Shown: positions 5,652 to 13,885, counted from the stretch's first letter. The stretch is 24,225 nucleotides of DNA from JBHENN01 sp046262015 (GCA_046262015.1 JBHENN010000027.1:1-24225); one strand, 5' to 3'. Translations and numbers: made by a program. Notes: a model not told the origin generated them from the letters alone.

Positions 5652-8004
5652 CGCCGGAGGCCTCCAACCCGATGGTGATCGGCTGGTGGGGCCGTAGCTC
5701 GAGCGCTTGTTCACCTACGGTCACGGTCAACCCGTCACCTCGTTGCAGCCCCAATGTCAGAGAGTCATGCGTCAGGTCGACTTGGAGGCGCTGTCCCCGG
5801 ATCGTCAGCGGGAAGCGCAGGCGCGACCAGGCCTTAGGCAACGACGGGTCGAAGCTGATGTGCCCGTCGAAGTCGCGTAGACCCGCGAACCCGTAGACGA
5901 GAGTCATCCACGTCCCGCCGGTCGACGCTACGTGGATCCCATAAACAGTGTTGGTCCCGACATCGGCGAGATCCATCAACAGAGCGAGCTGAAAGTGCTC
6001 CATGGCGCGTTCCTCATCGCCGATCTCGGCTGCGATGATGCTGTGCGGTGGCGGTGAGAGCGACGAGTCGCTCGTCGTCAGCGGGTCGTAGTAGTTGAAG
6101 TTGCGCCGCTTCTGGTCGAGCGTGAACTCGTTGCCCAGCAGGAACATCGCGAGGACCACGTCTGCTTGTTTCAAGACCTGGTGCCGATAGATGACCAACG
6201 GGTGGTAGTGCAGGAGAAGCGGGTAGTTCTCGGGGGGAGTGGCATCGAAATCCCACAACTCGCGTTCGAGGAACTGTGAGTCCTGCGGGTTCATCCCCCG
6301 CTGCTCGTCATAAGGCACATGCATGGCCTCGGCCGCTCTGCGCCATTCAGAGATCTCATCCTCGTCTAGACCGACATCGTCGCGGAGGACCCGATAGCGT
6401 TCCGGATCCTGCTGACGCAGCTGGCCGAGGATGGTCGCTGCATAGTTCAGGTTCAATCGGGCCATCAGGTTCGTGTACGTATTGTCGTTGACCACGGTCG
6501 TGTACTCGTCGGGACCGGTCACCGTGAACAGGTGAAACACGCCGGCGTCGTCGTAGAAACCGAGATCGGTCCACATCCGTGCCGTCTCCACCAGCAGCTC
6601 GGCACCGAATTCAGCGTGAACATGCGCATCACCGGTGACGTCGACGTACCGCTTCAGTGCGTAAACGATGTCGCCGTTGAGGTGGTACTGCGCCGTGCCG
6701 GCTTGGTAGTAGGCAGACGCTTCCTCGCCGTTGATCGTGCGCCACGGGAACAGAGCGCCCGCACTGTTCAGCTCCCTCGCCCGCGCTCGCGCCTTGTCCA
6801 GCATCCCGTAGCGAAACCACAAGAGATTCTTCGCGATGCGGGGTTCGGTGTAGCACAGGAAAGGTAGGAGGAAGAGCTCGATATCCCAGAAGTAATGCCC
6901 CTCATAGCCATGGCCGGTCAATGCCTTGGCAGGGACGCCGCTACCCTCCGCTCGCGCGGTAGCCTGGAAGAGCTGGAACAGGTTCCAGCGCACGGCCTGC
7001 TGGACCTGAGCGTCTCCCTCCACCTCCACATCACTGCGTTCCCAGAAGTCGTCGAGGATCGCCCTCTGGCTCGCGACGACGTCGTCGAACCCGCTCGCGA
7101 CCACGCGCGTTAGCACGCGGTTAGCTCGGTCGAGCAGCTCTCTCGGCGGCACGCTGCGCGAGGTGTGGTACGACGCCAATTTCGTGAGCCGGATGGGCGA
7201 CCCTTCCGTCGCTTCCACGAGGTAAGTGACCTTTCCGACATCCTCGCTTACATCGCTCACCACCTGGTAGGCGCATCCGGTATCCATGATGTGGTCGACG
7301 CCACACCCCAACGTCATGCCGCTCCGCGCCGTTTGGTAACCGAGCAGCAAGCGTTGTCCGTCAGTGCGCTGTAGCACGTTCTCGAGAACGCGCCCATCGA
7401 GGCTTCGGACGCGGGGATCGGATCCGTGGGTCTTCTCGTCCGGGGCGGCGACGTCTTGCCGGTTGACCACCTGGGACGAGATGACCACCGGCGCATCTCC
7501 GTTGATCATGCGGACCTCGAACTGGAACGCGGCCAGGTGGCGATAGCGCAGCGACACGAGCCGTCGAGACCGCACCTCGACGCGCTTGCCTGAGGGTGTC
7601 TCCCATACGAGCCGACGCTCTAGCGTTCCCGCTCGGAAATCGAGGATCCGAGCGTAATCGGCGGTATAGGCGGTCGGCAGGAAGAACGGCTCGTCATCTA
7701 CGTACAGCTTGATGATCTTGGTGTCGGGGACGTCGATAATGGTCTGACCCGTCGCCGCGAGGCCATATGCCTGCTCGGCGTGGGTGATCGGCCAGGTCTC
7801 GTGGAAGCCGGCGACCAACGTGCTGTGGTCGTAGCCGGGGCGACCCTCCTCGTGGTTCCCGCGAAGACCGAGGTAGCCGTTGTGGACGCTGAAGAGGGCC
7901 TCGGTCCGCCCCAGGTACGCCTCGTTGAACCGCCGCTCGATCAGCCGCCATGGATCCTCGGGGTAGTCATGGGGCGGTAGCGGAGCGGGCTCAGGGCGGT
8001 GCAT
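5638..8004 (-). CDS. Glycoside hydrolase family 65 disaccharide phosphorylase (trehalose/maltose/kojibiose type)
   Basis: This 788-aa GH65 protein matches the usual family length. The N-terminal beta-sandwich starts around NEAYLGRTEALFSVHNGYLGLRGN, and the (alpha/alpha)6 barrel contains GHGYEGHYFWDIELF (364-378). The catalytic acid is E500 in TGPDEYTTVVNDNTYTN. KQADVVLAMFLL and STGGTWMTLVYGFAGLRD belong to the conserved C-terminal half. These enzymes split an alpha-glucosidic disaccharide with inorganic phosphate to beta-glucose 1-phosphate and glucose in the cytoplasm. The overlapping pgmB completes the route to glucose 6-phosphate. Specificity among trehalose, maltose, kojibiose and nigerose cannot be fixed by eye. 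The start ATG has no strong Shine-Dalgarno. Confidence 0.93.
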   Translation of the reverse strand: MHRPEPAPLPPHDYPEDPWRLIERRFNEAYLGRTEALFSVHNGYLGLRGNHEEGRPGYDHSTLVAGFHETWPITHAEQAYGLAATGQTIIDVPDTKIIKLYVDDEPFFLPTAYTADYARILDFRAGTLERRLVWETPSGKRVEVRSRRLVSLRYRHLAAFQFEVRMINGDAPVVISSQVVNRQDVAAPDEKTHGSDPRVRSLDGRVLENVLQRTDGQRLLLGYQTARSGMTLGCGVDHIMDTGCAYQVVSDVSEDVGKVTYLVEATEGSPIRLTKLASYHTSRSVPPRELLDRANRVLTRVVASGFDDVVASQRAILDDFWERSDVEVEGDAQVQQAVRWNLFQLFQATARAEGSGVPAKALTGHGYEGHYFWDIELFLLPFLCYTEPRIAKNLLWFRYGMLDKARARARELNSAGALFPWRTINGEEASAYYQAGTAQYHLNGDIVYALKRYVDVTGDAHVHAEFGAELLVETARMWTDLGFYDDAGVFHLFTVTGPDEYTTVVNDNTYTNLMARLNLNYAATILGQLRQQDPERYRVLRDDVGLDEDEISEWRRAAEAMHVPYDEQRGMNPQDSQFLERELWDFDATPPENYPLLLHYHPLVIYRHQVLKQADVVLAMFLLGNEFTLDQKRRNFNYYDPLTTSDSSLSPPPHSIIAAEIGDEERAMEHFQLALLMDLADVGTNTVYGIHVASTGGTWMTLVYGFAGLRDFDGHISFDPSLPKAWSRLRFPLTIRGQRLQVDLTHDSLTLGLQRGDGLTVTVGEQALELRPHQPITIGLEASGDESP

Positions 8005-8105
8005 GTCGCTACATTCTCAGCCAATCCCCCAACCGTCGACTGCCGCCTCGCGGCCACTATCCTCTGGGCGAGCCTGACCTGCGATCTGGATCGCTCGCCA
8101 GTGGC

Positions 8106-8126
8106 GACCCGCACGACGTGCGGGTC
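8106..8126. terminator. GC-rich 9-bp hairpin between the carboxylase gene and the GH65 operon
   Basis: GACCCGCAC and GTGCGGGTC pair perfectly around a GAC triloop. It lies in the 241-bp gap (8005-8245) downstream of the carboxylase stop and upstream of the GH65 start, both on the minus strand. There is no T-run, so it may be a weak or factor-assisted terminator, or an operator for the GH65 operon. A looser inverted repeat GGCGAGC/GCTCGCC (8067-8073, 8093-8099) lies beside it. I see no gene in the gap. Confidence 0.4.
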
Positions 8127-8245
8127 CGAAGCTGCTGTGTCTTTGGATGGGCTCAGGCGACACTCGCCTCTCGGGCCGCTGCCCTCCGGACCAGGGATTC
8201 GCCGATCGGATCCGCCAACCGAACTCTCCAAGCTGGGCCGACTGG

Positions 8246-9850
8246 TCACACGGGGAGGACGCCGTGTTTGCGCCATGGGCGTTCCACCTTCTTGGTCGAC
8301 GCGAACGACAGTCCTTTCGCGATCACAGAACGCGTGTCGGCCGGGTCGATCAGGTCGTCCACGAACGACCAGCCGGCAGCCACGTAGGGCGAGATTTGCT
8401 CCCGGATCATCGCGACCATGCCGTTGCGCGCCTCGTCCCGCTGATCTTCGGGAAGGGCTTCGATCTGCTTGCGGAAGATGATGTTCACGGCGCCCTCGGG
8501 GCCCATCACGGAGATCTCGGCGGTAGGCCACGCGACGATCAGGTCCGGCTCGTAGGCCCGCCCGTTCATGACGTAGTAGCCGGCGCCGTAGCCCTTGCGC
8601 AGGACGACCGTGATCTTGGGCACAGTCGCCTCGGCGACCGCGAACAGCATCTTGGCGCCGTGCCGGATGATGCCCTGCTTCTCGACCGCGCTGCCGACGA
8701 TGAACCCGGGACAATCCATCAGGAACAGGAGCGGGATGTTGAACGCGTCGCACAGCCACACGAACCGGGCGGCCTTGTCCGCGGCGTTGACGTCAAGCGC
8801 GCCGCCGAGGAACTTCGGCTGGTTCGCGACGATACCGACGGGACGGCCTCCGAAGCGGGCGAACCCGGTGACGAGGTTGCGCGCCCACTCCGGTTTCATC
8901 GGGAAGAAGTCGCCGTCGTCGACGATCGCGGCGATCACCTTGTGGATGTCGTACGCCTGCCGGGGGTTCGCGGGCACGATGTCGAGGAGCTCATCGGCGC
9001 GCCGGTCCACGGGATCGACGGCATCGAGCACCGGCGGCTCGGCGAGGTTCGACGACGGGAAGAACGACAGGTACCTTCGCACCGCCTCGATGCACGAGGG
9101 ATCGTCGGCCACCTCGAGATCGGCGACACCCGATATCTTGCAGTGCACCTTGGAGCCGCCCATGTCCTCGGCGGTCACGTCTTCGCCGACCGCGGCCTTG
9201 ACCAGATGGGGGCCCGCGAGCGCCATGTTCGACGTCCCTTCGACCATGGGGACGAAGTCGGCGAGTCCGGGGATGTACGCCGTGCCCGCGGCGCCGGGAC
9301 CCATCATCGCCGCGACCTGCGGTACGACACCGCTCATGATCACCTGCTCGCGGAAGAGGTCTCCGGTGCGGGCGAACATCGAGCCGGTCGCCTCCTGGAT
9401 GCGCGCCCCGGCGGAGTCGATCAGCCACACCAGCGGCATGCGCTCGCGCAGGGCCAGCTCGCGCAACCTCGTTGCTTTTAGCTCGGTGACCATCCCCATG
9501 GATCCGGCCATCACCGTGAAGTCATAGGCGATCACGGCGACCTTGCGACCGTCGATCTCGCCGACGCCCGTGACGACCCCGTCCCCGGGGGTGACCTTGC
9601 CCTGCATCGACGGCGACTGCGACTGATGATGTGCGAGGAGACCGGTCTCGAGAAAGGTCCCGGAGTCGAACAACAGATCGAGGCGCTCGCGGACCGTCAG
9701 CTTGCCCTGATCGTGCTGGCGTCGGACCCGTTCCTTGCCGCCCATCTGGCGGAACGAGTCCTTCTTAGCTGCCAGAGCTGCGGCGGCGTCGCGCAACGAC
9801 GGACCGTCGTAGGAATAGGTGATCGCCGCACGCGTTTCGGCGTCGGACAT
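8246..9850 (-). CDS. Acyl-CoA carboxylase beta subunit (carboxyltransferase)
   Basis: This 534-aa protein is the carboxyltransferase subunit of a biotin-dependent acyl-CoA carboxylase, such as propionyl- or methylcrotonyl-CoA carboxylase. The N-terminal half has KERVRRQHDQGKLTVRERLD, GSMGMVTELK and LIDSAGARIQEATG. The C-terminal half has GRPVGIVANQPKFLGGALDV, FLMDCPGFIVGSAVEKQGI and AEISVMGPEGAVNIIF, giving the two crotonase-like folds and oxyanion Gly patches expected. The start ATG has AGGAGGG 7 nt upstream. The biotin carboxylase/carrier alpha subunit is not in the window. The neighbouring crotonase (79 nt upstream) suggests a branched-chain or odd-chain acyl-CoA pathway. The acyl-CoA specificity is not determined here. 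Confidence 0.93.
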   Translation of the reverse strand: MSDAETRAAITYSYDGPSLRDAAAALAAKKDSFRQMGGKERVRRQHDQGKLTVRERLDLLFDSGTFLETGLLAHHQSQSPSMQGKVTPGDGVVTGVGEIDGRKVAVIAYDFTVMAGSMGMVTELKATRLRELALRERMPLVWLIDSAGARIQEATGSMFARTGDLFREQVIMSGVVPQVAAMMGPGAAGTAYIPGLADFVPMVEGTSNMALAGPHLVKAAVGEDVTAEDMGGSKVHCKISGVADLEVADDPSCIEAVRRYLSFFPSSNLAEPPVLDAVDPVDRRADELLDIVPANPRQAYDIHKVIAAIVDDGDFFPMKPEWARNLVTGFARFGGRPVGIVANQPKFLGGALDVNAADKAARFVWLCDAFNIPLLFLMDCPGFIVGSAVEKQGIIRHGAKMLFAVAEATVPKITVVLRKGYGAGYYVMNGRAYEPDLIVAWPTAEISVMGPEGAVNIIFRKQIEALPEDQRDEARNGMVAMIREQISPYVAAGWSFVDDLIDPADTRSVIAKGLSFASTKKVERPWRKHGVLPV

Positions 9851-9929
9851 GCAGCTGCCCTCCTAGGGGCCCTTCGCCGGCGCCGTGCGCCGATGCTTTC
9901 CCGGGCCTCGCTGCGCCGAGGCTACCGCT

Positions 9930-10718
9930 CTAGCGGCCCTTCCACTCGGGCGCGCGCTTCTGCAGGAAGGCGGCGATCCCTTCGGTGGCGTCTTCGGACT
10001 GGAGGCACAGCGACAGCATCCCCGCGAGGTGATCGAGGGCCGCGTCGAAGCCCATGTCCTCGGCGCGGTAGAACGAGCGCTTGCCCAGGGCCACGATCGC
10101 GGGGCTCTTGGCGGCGAGGGCTCCGGCGGTGTCGGCCACCGCGTCGTCGAGCTCGCCCGGCTCGGCAACGCGGTTGACGAAGCCCCAGTGCCGTCCTTCC
10201 TCCGCGGTCATCCTCCGACCGCTGAACATCAGCTCGAGCGCGACCTTGCGCGGGAGGTCCCGCTGCATGACGGCCGAGACCATGAACGGCCACAGGCCGA
10301 GGTCGATCTCGGGCGTGCCCATCTCCGCGTTGCTACTGGCCACGACCAGGTCGCATGCCAGCATCAGCCCGAACCCGCCCGCCAGCGCGTGCCCGTTCAC
10401 CCGCGCGACGATGGGAAGGGGCGAGGTGCGCATCTTCTGGAACAGCTCGCCGATCTCGGCGCGCCGGGCGTGCTGCGCGAGAGGCCCCTCCGGGCCCGTC
10501 CCGGACAGGTCGGCGCCGGCGCAGAAGGAGCGGTCACCGCTGCCGGTGAGGACCACGACCCGGGCGCCGCCCGCGCCGGCGTCGTCGAGTCCGCGGGCTA
10601 TGCCGGATACGACCTCTGCGGTGATCGCGTTGCGTCGTTCGGGGCGATCGATCGTGATCGATGCGACCGGCCCGTCGACGACGACGCGGACCGGATCACG
10701 CGACGCCGGCTCGCTCAA
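9930..10718 (-). CDS. Enoyl-CoA hydratase/isomerase (crotonase) family protein
   Basis: This 262-aa crotonase-fold protein has the SFCAGADLS oxyanion motif (about 64-72), GHALAGGFGLMLACDLVVAS (109-128) and MGTPEIDLGLWP (133-144). Of the two catalytic glutamates of classical enoyl-CoA hydratase, the one in PEI (E137) is present. The other, normally in GGGxEL, is replaced by Gly (G117 in GGFGL). The chemistry may therefore be isomerase-, lyase- or hydrolase-like rather than simple hydration. It lies 13 nt downstream of the winged-helix gene and 79 nt upstream of the carboxyltransferase gene, all on the minus strand, so it probably acts in the same acyl-CoA pathway. Confidence 0.9.
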   Translation of the reverse strand: MSEPASRDPVRVVVDGPVASITIDRPERRNAITAEVVSGIARGLDDAGAGGARVVVLTGSGDRSFCAGADLSGTGPEGPLAQHARRAEIGELFQKMRTSPLPIVARVNGHALAGGFGLMLACDLVVASSNAEMGTPEIDLGLWPFMVSAVMQRDLPRKVALELMFSGRRMTAEEGRHWGFVNRVAEPGELDDAVADTAGALAAKSPAIVALGKRSFYRAEDMGFDAALDHLAGMLSLCLQSEDATEGIAAFLQKRAPEWKGR

Positions 10719-10731
10719 GCTGTGCGAGGCC

Positions 10732-11364
10732 TCAGACCCTGCCGGATCTCAGGATGTCGAGGACGGCGCGCGCATCGTCGTCCGCCACGGGGCGGCCGGG
10801 AGCAGAGGCGGCCGTCCGGGGCCCCCCGAACGCCTTCTGGAGATTCTCCTCGGCGCGCTCTAAGGCCTCCTCGGCGGAGCGGAGCTTGATCCGCAGCTCG
10901 GTCTCCCGGCGCGCCGCGTCCTCCACCGCGGCCTCGAGCTCGGCCACCTTGGCGCGGTGTTGGGCGCTCTCGTGGGCGAACGCCTCGACCTGGGCGGCGC
11001 GCAGGGCATCGTCGCGTGCGAGCGTCAGCAAGCGGTCGACCACCGCCTGGCCGAGGTCGTCGTAGTCGAGGCGGGGTGTCCGGCGCGCCGCCCGGCTGGG
11101 CAGCATCGCCTCCGCATCCGCGATGTCGATCGGCTCGGTGGACCGGATCTCGATGACGGTGTCTCGGCCGCGCCGGCCCCGCTGGACGACTTCGATCCGC
11201 CCGACCTCCTCCAGGAGCTTGACCGCCTCGGCGCTCCGCACCGAGTTCAGACCTGCCCCCGCGGCCATCTCGCGCAGCTTGCCCCGGAATGTCCCATCTG
11301 GTGACGCCTGATCGAGGCTGGTCAGGAGTCGATTCGCGAGATCGTGAAGATTGGTCCGGGCCAT
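10732..11364 (-). CDS. Winged-helix-like protein with C-terminal coiled coil, function unknown
   Basis: The 210-aa product is unnamed to me. Residues 1-75 look like a winged helix: helices LHDLANRLLTSLDQ and KLREMAAGAGLNSVRSAEAVKLLEEVGRIEVVQRG, then a basic RGRRGRDTVIEI wing. Residues 115-180 form a heptad-rich coiled coil (VAELEAAVEDAARRETELRIKLRSAEEALERAEENL), followed by a disordered Pro/Ala stretch and a short C-terminal helix. The layout suggests a dimeric DNA-binding protein. It is the first gene upstream of the crotonase and carboxylase genes (13-nt gap to the crotonase), so it might regulate them. GGAAGGCGG precedes the ATG. A plausible promoter lies at 11410-11438. Confidence 0.75.
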   Translation of the reverse strand: MARTNLHDLANRLLTSLDQASPDGTFRGKLREMAAGAGLNSVRSAEAVKLLEEVGRIEVVQRGRRGRDTVIEIRSTEPIDIADAEAMLPSRAARRTPRLDYDDLGQAVVDRLLTLARDDALRAAQVEAFAHESAQHRAKVAELEAAVEDAARRETELRIKLRSAEEALERAEENLQKAFGGPRTAASAPGRPVADDDARAVLDILRSGRV

Positions 11365-11409
11365 CGGAACCGCCTTCCGGGGGGACAGATGCGAGGCTGT
11401 GTTAGCCCA

Positions 11410-11438
11410 ATCCTATCGCGCCGGTAACTGAATCCCAA
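11410..11438 (-). promoter_or_regulatory. Candidate housekeeping promoter for the winged-helix gene
   Basis: On the minus strand, TTGGGA (11438-11433) and TAGGAT (11415-11410) are separated by exactly 17 nt, each matching 4 of 6 consensus positions. They lie about 46 nt upstream of the ATG at 11364. This would start the 11.36-8.25 kb unit separately from bldC. Confidence 0.4.
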
Positions 11439-11449
11439 TCAGCGAGGTG

Positions 11450-11656
11450 TCAACCGACCTCGAGGCGGCCGGCCAGGTCCCCGATCGCTTCCTCGGGGAA
11501 CCGGCGGTGGCCACCCAGGGTCATCAGGTGCGGGAGCTTTCCCTCCCGGGCCCACCGCGAGACGGTCTTGGACGACACCCGGAGGATGCGCGCCACCTCG
11601 GCGGTCTTGATGTAGCTCCCCGCGTACGAGTCGGGTTCGACGCCCGGCATGCCCAC
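11450..11656 (-). CDS. BldC/MerR-type small helix-turn-helix protein
   Basis: This 68-aa protein is little more than a MerR-like winged helix-turn-helix: YIKTAEVARILRVSSKTVSRWAREGKLPHLMTLGGHRRFPEEAI. It closely resembles Streptomyces BldC, including the RTLGGHRR-type wing. BldC binds direct repeats cooperatively and controls developmental and stress genes. The start may be the GTG at 11656 or the ATG at 11650 (62 or more residues either way). GGAGGAG lies 4 nt before the GTG, and about 10 nt before the ATG. It lies 101 nt downstream of rsrA in the same orientation, with room for its own promoter. It is probably chromosomal core, not an excisionase, because no integrase is nearby. Confidence 0.85.
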   Translation of the reverse strand: MGMPGVEPDSYAGSYIKTAEVARILRVSSKTVSRWAREGKLPHLMTLGGHRRFPEEAIGDLAGRLEVG

Positions 11657-11757
11657 TGACTCCTCCGTCTGGTCGCGGTACAGGTCGTGTACCTATCGAC
11701 CGGTTCGAGCCGATACCTGAGTGGAATGCGGTGATCGAGTCGGAGCGAACCGGCGGG

Positions 11758-11991
11758 TCAGACCTCTTCGAGGAGGCTGAGGATGCGGCTCTTCACCCGG
11801 TCGGGACACGGACTGGAGCTCTTGAGACGAGCCAGCAGATGGGTGACCTCACGTTCGAGGCCGTAGCGCTCGAGGCAGGGGGCGCATTCCTCGAGGTGGG
11901 TCTCGATCTCGACCCGCTCGTCCTCCGAGAGGCCCTCGCCGTCGAGGAAGAGATAGGCGCGCTCGAGAACCTCGGTGCAGCGCTCCTTCAT
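11758..11991 (-). CDS. rsrA: RsrA-like zinc-binding redox anti-sigma factor
   Basis: This 77-aa protein has the ZAS zinc-binding pattern: C5, H32, C36 and C39 (HLEECAPC), matching the HxxxCxxC of Streptomyces RsrA. The additional C62 sits near the C-terminus. In RsrA, zinc-bound thiols hold the sigma factor, and oxidation forms a disulfide, releases zinc and frees SigR. It lies 30 nt downstream of sigR in the same orientation, the standard arrangement. The protein is somewhat shorter than RsrA of S. coelicolor (about 105 aa). I infer from these features that it senses thiol-oxidising stress in the cytoplasm. Confidence 0.88.
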   Translation of the reverse strand: MKERCTEVLERAYLFLDGEGLSEDERVEIETHLEECAPCLERYGLEREVTHLLARLKSSSPCPDRVKSRILSLLEEV

Positions 11992-12021
11992 CGGTCTGCT
12001 GCGTCCCCCGGCATGAGCCTC

Positions 12022-12639
12022 TCAGTCCTCGGTCTCGTGGTCGGCCTTGGGCCCGGTGACGATCCCTTGGTCCCGGGCCAACTGCCACAACCGCTTCTGG
12101 AGCGCTTTTCTTCCCCGGTGGAGCCGGGACATGACGGTGCCCATAGGGACGTCCATTATCTCTGCCATCTCGGCGTATGAGAAGTCCTCGACGTCCGAGA
12201 GAACCACCGCCAGGCGGAACTGCTCGGGGAGGTCGTCGAGGGCCTCCACGATCTGCGAATCGAGCAACGAGTCGAGCACCAGCGTCTCCGGCGTCTCGCT
12301 GAAGCGGGGGTCGTGGAGCTTCAGCTCCTGGTAGAGGTCGAAGTCCTCGACGTTCTCGGTCGAGACCTTCTGCGGCTCGCGCTGCTTCTTCCGGTAGGTG
12401 TTGATGTAGGCGTTCGTCATGATCCGGAAGAGCCATGCCTTGAGGTTGGTGCCCGGCTCGAAGCGGTTGAACGAACGGTAGGCGCGCAGCATCGTCTCCT
12501 GGATCAGATCCTCGGCATCGGCGGGGTTGCGCGTCATGCGCAAGGCGCCGCCGTAGAGCGAGTCCAGCAGCGGGATGGCTTCCTCCTGGAAGCGCCGGCG
12601 GGCGTCGGTCGTGAGGTCCGCAGGCGTAACGTCAGCCAC
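12022..12639 (-). CDS. sigR: SigR/SigH-type ECF RNA polymerase sigma factor
   Basis: This 205-aa ECF sigma factor has region 2 at about 22-88 (DSLYGGALRMTRNPADAEDLIQETMLRAYRSFNRFEPGTNLKAWLFRIMTNAYINTYRKKQREP) and region 4 at about 130-188 (LPEQFRLAVVLSDVEDFSYAEMAEIMDVPMGTVMSRLHRGRKAL). Both are very close to actinobacterial SigR/SigH, which drive thioredoxin, mycothiol and protease genes under disulfide stress. The adjacent rsrA-like gene supports this. Its start overlaps the end of ddl by 8 nt, so it is translationally coupled to a cell-wall gene. I found no convincing GGAAT-N18-GTT autoregulatory promoter directly upstream, because that region is ddl coding sequence. Confidence 0.92.
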   Translation of the reverse strand: MADVTPADLTTDARRRFQEEAIPLLDSLYGGALRMTRNPADAEDLIQETMLRAYRSFNRFEPGTNLKAWLFRIMTNAYINTYRKKQREPQKVSTENVEDFDLYQELKLHDPRFSETPETLVLDSLLDSQIVEALDDLPEQFRLAVVLSDVEDFSYAEMAEIMDVPMGTVMSRLHRGRKALQKRLWQLARDQGIVTGPKADHETED

Positions 12640-13816
12640 GGCTCTTGCCCCTGGGAGCGGTGGCCAAGACCGCGGAGTCGAACGAGAACATCAGCTCGCC
12701 CTGAGCGCGGTGGCGGGTGAGGGCGATCCCGATGAGCTCCTCGAGCAGATCGCCGAAGGCGAGCCCGCTCGCCTCCCACAGGTAGTAGGAGAGCGATCCG
12801 GGGACGGTGTTGATCTCCATCACCCAGGTCTCGCCGGTCTCCTCGCGCACGAACGAGTCGATCCGGGCCACCCCGGCCGCGTCGACCGCCTCGAAGGCGG
12901 CGACCGCGTTCTCCTGCACCTGCTTGGTCAGCGTCTCGGAGATGGGCGCCGGGATGCGCCGCTCCTGGGCCGCCATCCCCCCGGCGGACTTGGACGCTTC
13001 GGACCTCTTGGCACCCCGCAGGTACTTGTCGTCGAACGACAGGAACTCCTGCCACGCCACCGGCTGCTCGCACACCGACGGGCGGGGCGGCGCGCCGGGA
13101 CCACCGAGGACCGAGCAGTTGACCTCGAGACAGCCCTCCATCGCCTGCTCGACGAGGAGCCGGTGGTCGTACCGCCGGGCGACCTCGAGCGCCTCGACGA
13201 GGCCGGGGCCGTCGGCGGCTTTGGCGATGCCGACGCTGGAACCGAGCCGGGACGGCTTGACGAACACGGGATAGGCCAGCTTGCCCTCGACCTCGCCGAC
13301 CACCGCCTCCACGTCCGAGGCGACGCGCTCGGACGCGACCGTGACGTGATCGGGGATCGGCAGCCCGGCGGCCCGGAAGGCTCGCTTCATCGCGACCTTG
13401 TCCATCCCTACCGCCGAGCCGACCACACCCGCGCCGGCGTACGGGAGCCCGGCGAGCTCGAGCAGGCCCTGGAGGGTGCCGTCCTCCCCGAAGGTCCCAT
13501 GGATGCACGGGATGACGACGTCGAGGGGGACCCGGCGCGCCGCCTTGAGGCGCCCTCCGGGGAGGAGCAGCCCGCGGTAGCCCGCCGCAGGCGGGATGAA
13601 GGCCTCGGAGGCGACGCGATCCCACGTCTTGGTTCGGTAGACGTCGAGGTCGTTCAGGGCGGACGCGGACAGCCACCGCCCGTCGCGCGTGACGTAGACC
13701 GGGACGACCTCGTGACGGGTGCCCAGCTCGGCCATGACCTGGTGGGCGGTGACGATCGACACGTCGTGCTCGACCGACCGCCCCCCGAAGATCACCCCGA
13801 CCGATAGCTTGCTCAT
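12632..13816 (-). CDS. ddl: D-alanine--D-alanine ligase (ATP-grasp)
   Basis: This 394-aa ATP-grasp ligase makes D-Ala-D-Ala for peptidoglycan in the cytoplasm. Visible motifs are GGRSVEHDVS (11-20, E16), HGTFGEDGTLQGLLE (106-120), VFVKPSRLGSSVGI, VEQAMEGCLEVNCSVLGG, ARIDSF (317-322) and VMEINTVPGSLSYYLWEA (332-349, metal/ATP residues E334 and N336). The omega loop (about 260-290, FDDKYLRGAKRSEASKSAGG) is longer than in E. coli DdlB. The C-terminal NTVPGSLSYYLWE replaces the common NTLPGFTSYS, so acceptor recognition may differ. There is no Shine-Dalgarno; a TACACT box 8 nt upstream suggests a nearly leaderless transcript. It lies downstream of the murF-like gene and overlaps sigR. Confidence 0.93.
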   Translation of the reverse strand: MSKLSVGVIFGGRSVEHDVSIVTAHQVMAELGTRHEVVPVYVTRDGRWLSASALNDLDVYRTKTWDRVASEAFIPPAAGYRGLLLPGGRLKAARRVPLDVVIPCIHGTFGEDGTLQGLLELAGLPYAGAGVVGSAVGMDKVAMKRAFRAAGLPIPDHVTVASERVASDVEAVVGEVEGKLAYPVFVKPSRLGSSVGIAKAADGPGLVEALEVARRYDHRLLVEQAMEGCLEVNCSVLGGPGAPPRPSVCEQPVAWQEFLSFDDKYLRGAKRSEASKSAGGMAAQERRIPAPISETLTKQVQENAVAAFEAVDAAGVARIDSFVREETGETWVMEINTVPGSLSYYLWEASGLAFGDLLEELIGIALTRHRAQGELMFSFDSAVLATAPRGKSRG

Positions 13817-13824
13817 GGTCAGCG

Positions 13825-13830
13825 AGTGTA
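13825..13830 (-). promoter_or_regulatory. Candidate -10 box for a (near-)leaderless ddl transcript
   Basis: The minus-strand hexamer TACACT ends 8 nt before the ddl ATG, and no Shine-Dalgarno is present, a spacing typical of leaderless actinobacterial genes. No -35 match is evident, so support is limited. Confidence 0.3.
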
Positions 13831-13885
13831 TTAGGCGCCTCGGACGGGCCTCCGGCGCGCCTTCCCCGCCCGCATCGCGACCGCC

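Noticed and set aside
8147..9481. Plus-strand open frame opposite the carboxyltransferase
   Set aside because: His/Asp/Arg/Val-rich shadow of a conserved gene, with no ribosome site or domain.
11448..11453. Perfect minus-strand TTGACA as a -35 box
   Set aside because: No acceptable -10 lies 16-18 nt downstream. The TTGGGA/TAGGAT pair just below fits better.
12575..13807. Long plus-strand open frame opposite ddl and sigR
   Set aside because: Low-complexity composition and antisense to two conserved genes.
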